DNA of 8,222 nucleotides from an uncultured Petrimonas sp. (GTDB taxonomy: Bacteria; Bacteroidota; Bacteroidia; Bacteroidales; Dysgonomonadaceae): contig CAKTUP010000088.1 of the NCBI GenBank assembly GCA_934621705.1, forward strand, positions 1-8,222, in the 5' to 3' direction. Every line of letters begins with the position of its first letter. Within the stretch, counting starts at the first letter, position 1. Of this stretch, positions 1-4,458 are shown one piece after another. The notes beneath the pieces are model-generated. The model was not told the origin of the DNA, made no database searches, and worked only from the letters and a program-made list of their open reading frames with translations. The translations under genes were made by a program, and so were the position numbers.

Positions 1-26
1 TATATTTTTCAATCAATTGACTTTGT

Positions 27-41
27 CCGCTCGGAGAGCGG
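27..41. repeat. Small hairpin, CCGCTC-GGA-GAGCGG
   Basis: Perfect 6-bp stem with a GGA loop. A sister hairpin with the same architecture and loop lies at 99-113 (CCGCGC-GGA-GCGCGG). The two differ at one stem position on each side, and both changes keep the pairing. Both are followed by GGCA. This suggests copies of a small structured element rather than chance GC-rich sequence. Its function is unknown. Confidence 0.55.
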
Positions 42-48
42 CAAGTCA

Positions 49-80
49 CTAACCACATACGACTTGTCGTGTGTGGTTAG
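49..80. repeat. Long imperfect hairpin between two small hairpins
   Basis: The 15-nt arm at 49-63 (starting CTAACCACA, ending ACGAC) pairs with 66-80 (starting GTCGT, ending GGTTAG) through one G-T wobble, leaving only TT at the apex. It sits between the two GGA-loop hairpins. No T-run follows on either strand, so it is not an obvious intrinsic terminator. It could be a dispersed palindromic repeat or a structured 3' end of an upstream transcript outside the window. Confidence 0.5.
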
Positions 81-98
81 GCAATCACACATCAAACT

Positions 99-113
99 CC
101 GCGCGGAGCGCGG
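99..113. repeat. Small hairpin, CCGCGC-GGA-GCGCGG
   Basis: Sister of the hairpin at 27-41, with the same 6-bp stem and GGA loop and a compensated T-A to G-C swap in the stem. It lies just upstream (+ strand) of the minus-strand terminator at 128-163. Confidence 0.55.
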
Positions 114-127
114 CACAATAATCACAC

Positions 128-163
128 AAAAAAAATCACGGGACAACCATAGTCGTCCCGTGA
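128..163 (-). terminator. Intrinsic terminator of the M3 peptidase gene
   Basis: On the minus strand, TCACGGGAC (163-155) pairs perfectly with GTCCCGTGA (144-136) around a 10-nt loop, and eight T residues follow (135-128). This is a textbook rho-independent terminator. It lies about 50 nt beyond the stop codon of the minus-strand M3 peptidase. On the plus strand the stem is preceded, not followed, by the homopolymer, so it acts in one direction. Confidence 0.9.
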
Positions 164-186
164 ATAAAACATTTCATTCAATCCTG

Positions 187-214
187 CCAATAGCCAATAG
201 CTAATAGCCAGAGG
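187..214. repeat. Tandem heptamer tract next to the M3 peptidase stop
   Basis: Consecutive 7-nt units read CCAATAG, CCAATAG, CTAATAG and a degenerate CCAGAGG, and the tract abuts the stop codon (CTA on the plus strand, 215-217), which begins the next near-unit CTAATTC. Similar 7-nt period tracts occur at three other gene ends in this window. Confidence 0.7.
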
Positions 215-2335
215 CTAATTCACAAATCCCCTGTTTCTCAACAAATAAATAGGATTGGGTTCCGCACCGCGGTATTTTTTGTAGAGTGTCATCGGGTCGT
301 CGGAGTTGCCTTTCGATAATACATTTTCGCGGAAAGAAGCGGCATTGGCTTTATCGAAAACACCTTTCTCAACAAACGGTTGGAAAGCATCGGTATCCAG
401 TACTTCGGCCCACAGGTAAGCGTAATATCCGGCAGAATAGCCACCGCTGAAAATGTGCGAGAAGTAGGTACTGCGATAACGCGGAATGATCTCGTTGATA
501 AGCCCGATTTTTGCCATCGATTTTTTCTCGAAATCGCGCACATCGAAAGTTTTCTTTTCGCTTTGCGTGTGGTAATCCATATCGAGCAGGGCGGCGGCCA
601 CAAATTCGGTGGTAATGAAACCCATATTGAATTTTGATGCAGCGTCTATTTTGGCAACCAACTCATCGGGGATAACTTCGCCCGTTTGATAATGCTTCGC
701 ATAAAGTTTAAGCACTTCGGGATGGAAAGCCCAGTGCTCCATAATTTGCGACGGAAGCTCCACAAAGTCGCGCGATACGCTGGTTCCCGAAACTCCGGAA
801 TAGGTTACGTTTGACAACATGCCGTGCAGCGCGTGGCCGAATTCGTGGAAAAGGGTTTCCACTTCGTCGAGCGTGAGCAACGATGGCGTGTCTGCCGTTG
901 GGCGCGTGAAATTGCCCACATTATAAATAATGGGACGGATGTTTTTGCCGTCTTCTATTTTCTGGCCGCGGAAACTGCTCATCCAGGCTCCGGCATTTTT
1001 GCCTGATCGGGGGAAATAATCGGTGTAGAAAACCGAAAGGTGCGAACCATCGGCATCCAACACTTCGTATGCTTCCACTTCGGGGTGGTAAACGGGCACG
1101 TTTTCCAATTTTCTGAAACTTAACCCAAACAAGCGATTGGCCACTTCAAACACGCCTTCGCGAACGTTTTCCATCTTAAAATAGGGCTTGGTTTCTTCTT
1201 CGTTGAGCGCATATTTTTGCTGACGAACTTTCTCGGTATAATACCACCAGTCCCACGATTCAACGGTAAAGTCTCCGCCTTCGGCATTCACCAGCGCCTG
1301 CAGTTCGGCAGCTTCTTTTTTTGCCTGCGGCAGAGCGTAGTTCCAAACATCGTTGAGCAGTTTGTAAACGTTTGCCGGATTTTTGGCCATGTTTTCTTCC
1401 AGAATAAAATCGGCGTGCGTTTTGTAACCGAGCATTTGCGCTTTTTCGATGCGCAGGTTCACAATGTCGTTGATGATTTTCTTGTTGTCGTTTTCGTTAT
1501 TGTTGTCGCCGCGATTAAACATAGCTTTGTAGAGTTTTTCGCGCAAATCGCGTTTCTCGGAATATTGCAGAAACGGCAGCCAGCTTGGTTTTTGCAGGGT
1601 AAAAACCCATTTTCCTTCCTGTCCTTCTTTCTTGGCGGTTTCGGCAGCGGCGGCAATTACGCCTTCGGGAAGCCCGGCAAGGTCGTCTTTGTTGTCGATA
1701 ACCAGTTTATAACCGTTGGTTTCTTTCAGCAGGTTGTTGCCGAATTTAAGCGTCAGTCCCGAAAGTTCCTTGTTGATTTCGCGCAGCCTGGTTTTTTCGG
1801 CTTCGCCCAACATAATGCCGGAGCGCACGAATCGTTTGTAGTAAAGGTCTAACAGGCGGTTTTGCTCGCCCGAGAGATTTAAATTGGCGGCATCGTCGTG
1901 AAGCGTTTTGATGCGGGCAAACAATTTTTCGTTCAAATTGATGTTGTCGCTGTGTTCCGACAATAGCGGCGACAATTCGGTTGCCAATGCCTGAATGGAG
2001 TCGTTGGTTTCGGCTCCGCGCAAACCGTAGAAAACGCGCGAAACGCGGCTGAGCAACCGTCCGCTGTTGTCCATCGCTGTAATGGTGTTTTCGAAAGTGG
2101 GCGCGTCGGGATTGTTGGCAATGGAGTCGATTTCTTTGGCTTCGTCTTCCATCCCCTTCAAAAATGCGGGTTTAAAGTCGCCGAAAGAAATTTTGTCAAA
2201 AGGCGGCATACCGAATTGCGTGTCGAATTCGGTGTAAAAAATTGTTCCGGGTTCTCCGGCCGGTTGTCCGGTTTTTGTGTTGTTGCAAGCAAGTAAAGTC
2301 ATAGCTGCTAACGTAATTAAGAATAATTTTTTCAT
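215..2335 (-). CDS. M3 family metallopeptidase lipoprotein (peptidyl-dipeptidase Dcp-like)
   Basis: A 706-residue zinc oligopeptidase of the M3 (thimet/Dcp) family, full length for the family. The N-terminus is a lipoprotein signal peptide: KK, a hydrophobic stretch, then lipobox LLAC with Cys17. The mature protein should therefore be lipid-anchored in the envelope, where it would trim dipeptides or short peptides. The zinc site is HEFGH at 497-501 with the third ligand Glu526 in FVELPSQ. The Gly/Tyr-rich substrate-binding loop GGYSAGYYAYLW is at 631-642. The ATG at 2335 is chosen because it gives a complete signal peptide. The gene stands alone, divergent from the SPFH gene, with a strong terminator at 128-163. 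Dcp-like and oligopeptidase A-like members are hard to separate by eye. The family is certain, but the exact cleavage preference is not, so no gene symbol is given. Confidence 0.95.
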   Translation of the reverse strand: MKKLFLITLAAMTLLACNNTKTGQPAGEPGTIFYTEFDTQFGMPPFDKISFGDFKPAFLKGMEDEAKEIDSIANNPDAPTFENTITAMDNSGRLLSRVSRVFYGLRGAETNDSIQALATELSPLLSEHSDNINLNEKLFARIKTLHDDAANLNLSGEQNRLLDLYYKRFVRSGIMLGEAEKTRLREINKELSGLTLKFGNNLLKETNGYKLVIDNKDDLAGLPEGVIAAAAETAKKEGQEGKWVFTLQKPSWLPFLQYSEKRDLREKLYKAMFNRGDNNNENDNKKIINDIVNLRIEKAQMLGYKTHADFILEENMAKNPANVYKLLNDVWNYALPQAKKEAAELQALVNAEGGDFTVESWDWWYYTEKVRQQKYALNEEETKPYFKMENVREGVFEVANRLFGLSFRKLENVPVYHPEVEAYEVLDADGSHLSVFYTDYFPRSGKNAGAWMSSFRGQKIEDGKNIRPIIYNVGNFTRPTADTPSLLTLDEVETLFHEFGHALHGMLSNVTYSGVSGTSVSRDFVELPSQIMEHWAFHPEVLKLYAKHYQTGEVIPDELVAKIDAASKFNMGFITTEFVAAALLDMDYHTQSEKKTFDVRDFEKKSMAKIGLINEIIPRYRSTYFSHIFSGGYSAGYYAYLWAEVLDTDAFQPFVEKGVFDKANAASFRENVLSKGNSDDPMTLYKKYRGAEPNPIYLLRNRGFVN

Positions 2336-2403
2336 TCTATCTCTAATTTATTGTTAATTAAATGATTGAGAAAAACTTGTTGATTAATTTCAGAAATTTA
2401 ATG

Positions 2404-2411
2404 CAAAGTTA
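2404..2411 (-). promoter_or_regulatory. Candidate -7 element for the M3 peptidase gene
   Basis: On the minus strand this reads TAACTTTG, matching the Bacteroidota -7 consensus TAnnTTTG. It would give a leader of about 60 nt before the ATG at 2335. No clear TTTG -33 element lies about 20 nt further upstream, so the call is tentative. Confidence 0.45.
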
Positions 2412-2526
2412 TAACTTTTTGCTTAATAATTAAGGAATTAACCGATAGTTTTTGCCTGATTAGCTGTCATTTTTTCATACGTTTTGGAACGTGCCTTAAA
2501 AAAAATAAAAAAATAATCGAAAAAAT

Positions 2527-2558
2527 TTTGCAGATATAAAAAATAGTTGATATATTTG
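2527..2558 (+). promoter_or_regulatory. Promoter of the SPFH/Arc-like operon
   Basis: A TTTG -33 element (2527-2530) and a TATATTTG -7 element (2551-2558) are separated by 20 bp, matching the Bacteroidota primary-sigma consensus TTTG-N19/20-TAnnTTTG. The -7 element lies about 30 nt upstream of the SPFH start codon. The upstream stretch (2500-2526) is A-rich and could act as an UP-like element. Confidence 0.75.
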
Positions 2559-2577
2559 CGATATCAAAATAATATCA
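2547..2577. promoter_or_regulatory. Operator-like dyad over the SPFH promoter
   Basis: TTGATAT (2547-2553) and ATATCAA (2561-2567) form a 7-bp inverted repeat with a 7-bp spacer, centred on the end of the -7 element. A further ATATCA half-site lies at 2572-2577, 11 bp (one helical turn) after the ATATCA at 2561. A repressor bound here would block initiation. The Arc-like protein encoded in the same operon is a natural candidate ligand, but that is inference. Confidence 0.5.
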
Positions 2578-2587
2578 TTTTAAATTT

Positions 2588-3529
2588 ATGGATATGGAAA
2601 CAAAAGAAATTAATTACAAAGGTTTTAAGGTGAATGGTTTTCTTATGCTGTTCTTTTTGCTTGTGATACTCGCAATAAGTGTGTGGCTGTTTTTTTGGGG
2701 AACTTACGGAATAATTGCTGGAATTATTCTCGCGCTTGTTTGGTTCGTTTTGTTAATCGGATTTATGAAACTCGAACCCAACGAATCTTCGGTAATGGTT
2801 TTCTTTGGTAAGTATAAAGGCACTTTCAAGGAAACGGGTTTCTTTTGGGTAAATCCTTTCATGACACGGAAAAAACTATCGATGCGTGCCCGGAACCTGA
2901 ATGTTGACCCGATAAAAGTGAACGACAAAGTGGGCAACCCCATACTTATCGGGCTGGTTTTGGTGTGGAAACTGAAAGATACGTACAAGGCAATGTTCGA
3001 GATCGATTCGCAAACTATGGCATCGGGAAGCGTTGCCACGGGCACGGTGGTGAATGTGGCCAACAAGATGAAGGCTTTCGAAAACTTTGTTTCGGTGCAA
3101 AGCGATGCGGCATTGCGGCAAGTTGCCGGGCAATATGCTTATGATAATAATGTGGTGTCGGATGCTGAAATTACGCTTCGGTCGGGTGGGGAAGAAGTGA
3201 ACGTTGATTTGCTGAGCGAGTTGAACAACCGGCTGGAAATGGCGGGAATAGAAATAGTGGAAGCCCGCATCAATTACCTGGCGTATGCGCCCGAAATTGC
3301 TGCCGTGATGCTTCGCCGCCAGCAAGCCGAAGCCATTATTTCGGCACGCGAAAAGATTGTTGAAGGCGCCGTGTCGATGGTGAAAATGGCGCTGGAGCGC
3401 ATCGAAGACGAAAATATCGTTGAACTCGATGTGGATAAAAAAGCGGCAATGATCAGTAATTTGATGGTGGTGCTTTGTGCCGATGAATCGGCGCAACCGG
3501 TGGTGAATACGGGATCACTATACCAATAG
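2588..3529 (+). CDS. SPFH (band 7/prohibitin-type) domain membrane protein
   Basis: A 313-residue protein. Two hydrophobic helices (about 17-37 and 40-61) are followed by an SPFH domain from about residue 62 (KLEPNESSVMVFFGKYKGT) to about 255. A predicted helical stretch follows (RRQQAEAIISAREKIVEGA, 243-261), then the tail SAQPVVNTGSLYQ. SPFH proteins oligomerise on membranes and organise microdomains or regulate membrane proteases; no specific role can be read here. The ATG at 2588 is used. An in-frame ATG two codons later (2594) is equally plausible, since no Shine-Dalgarno distinguishes them. The 53-residue Arc-like gene follows after 126 nt, before any terminator, so the two probably form one operon. 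As I recall, an SPFH gene beside a short Arc-type gene is a recurring arrangement in this phylum. Confidence 0.93.
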   Translation: MDMETKEINYKGFKVNGFLMLFFLLVILAISVWLFFWGTYGIIAGIILALVWFVLLIGFMKLEPNESSVMVFFGKYKGTFKETGFFWVNPFMTRKKLSMRARNLNVDPIKVNDKVGNPILIGLVLVWKLKDTYKAMFEIDSQTMASGSVATGTVVNVANKMKAFENFVSVQSDAALRQVAGQYAYDNNVVSDAEITLRSGGEEVNVDLLSELNNRLEMAGIEIVEARINYLAYAPEIAAVMLRRQQAEAIISAREKIVEGAVSMVKMALERIEDENIVELDVDKKAAMISNLMVVLCADESAQPVVNTGSLYQ

Positions 3530-3570
3530 ATTTACGATTTACAATTTTGGATTTATGATTTGTGATGTGT
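3529..3570. repeat. Tandem heptamer tract overlapping the SPFH stop codon
   Basis: Starting on the last base of the stop codon, six 7-nt units run in register: GATTTAC, GATTTAC, AATTTTG, GATTTAT, GATTTGT, GATGTGT. This is the longest of the heptamer tracts in the window. It separates the SPFH gene from the hairpin repeat at 3578-3604. Confidence 0.75.
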
Positions 3571-3577
3571 GGTATTC

Positions 3578-3604
3578 GTAGAGACGCAATGCTTGCGTCT
3601 TTAC
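3578..3604. repeat. Dispersed-type palindromic repeat inside the SPFH/Arc-like operon
   Basis: A 12-bp stem (GTAGAGACGCAA with TTGCGTCTTTAC, one G-T wobble) closes on a 3-nt TGC loop. It has no strong T-tract, so it is not a convincing terminator. The core AGACGCAA-TGC-TTGCGTCT resembles a palindromic element I recall as common between genes in Bacteroidota. Its place between two co-directional operon genes would allow a role in mRNA stability or differential expression. Confidence 0.65.
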
Positions 3605-3655
3605 TGAACAATTATCCGATATTTTGACCAAATTGGGCAAAATGAAAAATTGAAA

Positions 3656-3817
3656 ATGGCAAAAAAAGAAAAGACAACCAAAAATTTCGCGTTGCGACTG
3701 GACTCGGAAACAATGGAAGCCATCGAAAAATGGGCTGCCGATGAGTTCCGCAGCGTCAATGGACAAATCCAATGGATGCTGGATCAGGCGTTGAAGAAAA
3801 GCGGAAGGTTGAAATAG
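3656..3817 (+). CDS. Arc-like ribbon-helix-helix DNA-binding protein, 53 aa
   Basis: A short gene between the SPFH gene and its terminator. The lysine-rich start MAKKEKTTK leads into the predicted DNA-contacting strand KNFALRL (9-15). Helix A follows (SETMEAIEKWAADEF, 17-31), and helix B runs from SVNGQIQWML to about residue 50, with the basic end KKSGRLK. The order strand, helix, helix, the alternating FALRLD pattern and the length fit the Arc/MetJ ribbon-helix-helix fold, which dimerises to bind DNA operators. The ATG at 3656 is the only usable start: the ATG at 3642 meets a stop after two codons. It is presumably co-transcribed with the SPFH gene and could regulate the dyad at 2547-2567, though this is inferred. 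A small antitoxin is the alternative reading, but no toxin partner is visible. Confidence 0.88.
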   Translation: MAKKEKTTKNFALRLDSETMEAIEKWAADEFRSVNGQIQWMLDQALKKSGRLK

Positions 3818-3841
3818 TTTTGAGTTCTGAGTTTTGAGTCA
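3814..3841. repeat. Tandem heptamer tract overlapping the Arc-like stop codon
   Basis: Four 7-nt units follow one another: ATAGTTT (containing the TAG stop), TGAGTTC, TGAGTTT and TGAGTCA. Because 7 is not a multiple of 3, the repeated TGA (3821, 3828, 3835) closes all three plus-strand frames within 17 nt. Confidence 0.7.
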
Positions 3842-3877
3842 TCTGCTGGTGCCAAATCAGCTGATGCTTGATATGAT

Positions 3878-3910
3878 AAAACCGATTGATATTCAGTCGG
3901 TTTTCTTTTT
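3878..3910 (+). terminator. Intrinsic terminator after the SPFH/Arc-like operon
   Basis: AAAACCGATTGA (3878-3889) pairs with TCAGTCGGTTTT (3893-3904) through one G-T wobble around a TAT loop, followed by CTTTTT. It lies 60 nt after the Arc-like stop codon and just before the BlaI-type operator region, so it insulates the two transcription units. Confidence 0.88.
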
Positions 3911-3922
3911 GTTCAAAATTTT

Positions 3923-3982
3923 AACTAAAATATTTCGTTCTTTTAACTAAATAGATTAGTTTTCAAACTAAAAGTTTTAGTT
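3923..3982. promoter_or_regulatory. Three phased 17-bp operators of the BlaI-type repressor
   Basis: Three 17-bp sites share the form AACTAA...TTAGTT: AACTAAAATATTTCGTT (3923-3939, right arm imperfect), AACTAAATAGATTAGTT (3945-3961, 6-bp arms) and AACTAAAAGTTTTAGTT (3966-3982, perfect 8-bp arms). Their centres are 22 and 21 bp apart, about two helical turns, placing them on one face of the DNA. The last ends on the first base of the -7 element and the middle one covers the expected -33 position. BlaI/MecI/CopY repressors bind such dyads as winged-helix dimers, so autoregulation of the following operon is the natural reading. Confidence 0.72.
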
Positions 3983-3989
3983 ATATTTG
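3982..3989 (+). promoter_or_regulatory. -7 element of the blaI-M56 operon promoter
   Basis: TATATTTG matches the Bacteroidota -7 consensus TAnnTTTG exactly. The -33 region is not consensus and lies within the operator array, consistent with a weak, repressed promoter. The implied leader is roughly 90 nt and contains the hairpin at 4011-4041 and a TCTAAAT-rich tract. Confidence 0.7.
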
Positions 3990-4010
3990 CAACGTGATAA
4001 TTTTACTCAA

Positions 4011-4041
4011 TGCGCAATGCGGTTTCAAACCGCAATGCGCA
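4011..4041. repeat. Palindromic repeat in the blaI leader
   Basis: TGCGCA, A, TGCGGTTT, then C, then AAACCGCA, A, TGCGCA. The arms pair over the whole length except one A-A mismatch and the apex. The core ATGCGGTTT/AAACCGCA is related to the hairpin at 7711-7730 (ATGCGATTT/AAATCGCAT), with a compensated G-C to A-T change. It would form a strong stem in the mRNA leader about 45 nt before the BlaI start. A mobile palindromic repeat that landed there is the simplest reading. Confidence 0.6.
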
Positions 4042-4042
4042 T

Positions 4043-4080
4043 AGTCTGAAAATCTAAATTCTAATAGTCTAAATATCTAT
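4043..4080. repeat. Short-period TCTAAAT-type repeat upstream of blaI
   Basis: TCT recurs at 4045, 4053, 4060, 4068 and 4076, separated by A/T-rich 4-5-nt linkers, giving a 7-8-nt period right up to the BlaI start codon. It resembles the heptamer tracts at gene ends but is less regular. Confidence 0.5.
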
Positions 4081-4084
4081 CATA

Positions 4085-4444
4085 ATGAGAGAATTAACAG
4101 CCAAAGAAGAAGAAGTGATGCGTTATTTTTGGGATAACGATGCCTTGTTTGTAAAACAATTGGTGGAAATGTATCCCGAGCCGAAACCGCATTTCAATAC
4201 GTTGTCCACCTACGTGCGGGCGCTGGAAGACAAAGGTTTTCTGTCGCACGAATCGTTCGGCACAACATACCGCTATTTTTCCGTAATTACGGAAGAAGAA
4301 TACCGCAACAGAACGCTCAAAAACGTGGTGAAAAAGTATTTCGATAATTCGTACCTGAGTGTGGTTTCGTCGCTGATTAAAGACGAAAATATTTCGGTGG
4401 AAGAAATCAGGAAGCTATTAGACGAAGTGGAGTCTAACAGCTAA
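4085..4444 (+). CDS. BlaI/MecI/CopY family transcriptional repressor
   Basis: A 119-residue protein of normal length for the family. Residues 1-70 are the winged-helix domain, starting with the family hallmark LTAKEEEVMRYFW (4-16). The recognition helix is NTLSTYVRALEDKGFL (38-53), corresponding to the TVxTLLxRLxxKG consensus, with the wing around 54-66. Residues 75-118 form the helical dimerisation tail (YLSVVSSLIKDENISVEEI), which in staphylococcal BlaI/MecI holds the site cut during induction. It is followed after 14 nt by the M56 protease gene, the usual repressor/antirepressor pair. Three phased dyads and a TAnnTTTG promoter upstream point to autoregulation. No beta-lactamase is nearby, so the controlled process is probably not beta-lactam resistance. 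No symbol is assigned because the regulon is unknown. Confidence 0.93.
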   Translation: MRELTAKEEEVMRYFWDNDALFVKQLVEMYPEPKPHFNTLSTYVRALEDKGFLSHESFGTTYRYFSVITEEEYRNRTLKNVVKKYFDNSYLSVVSSLIKDENISVEEIRKLLDEVESNS

Positions 4445-4452
4445 AAGCCAAC
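4431..4452. repeat. Heptamer-like tract spanning the blaI stop codon
   Basis: AGTCTAAC, AGCTAAA and AGCCAAC run across the last codons and stop codon of the repressor and most of the 14-nt gap to the M56 gene. TAA occurs at 4435 (another frame) and 4442 (the real stop), 7 nt apart. Confidence 0.5.
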
Positions 4453-4458
4453 AAAAAT

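Noticed and set aside
1217..1852. Long plus-strand open frame (211 codons) inside the M3 peptidase gene
   Set aside because: It is antisense to a well-conserved peptidase region, its product is a low-complexity Phe/Val-rich sequence, and it has no domain or promoter.
2479..2492. ACGTT-TTGG-AACGT inverted repeat in the divergent promoter region
   Set aside because: The arms are only 5 bp and there is no second copy; it could be an operator but is within chance expectation.
2876..3496. Long minus-strand open frame (206 codons) inside the SPFH gene
   Set aside because: It is antisense to a clear SPFH domain, and the His/Phe-rich product is typical of a shadow frame.
3578..3604. Terminator between the SPFH and Arc-like genes
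   Set aside because: The stem is strong but followed only by TTTAC, which is part of the stem itself; no T-tract, so read as a palindromic repeat.
3656..3817. Antitoxin of a toxin-antitoxin pair
   Set aside because: The fold would fit, but the neighbours are an SPFH protein and a terminator, with no small toxin gene beside it.
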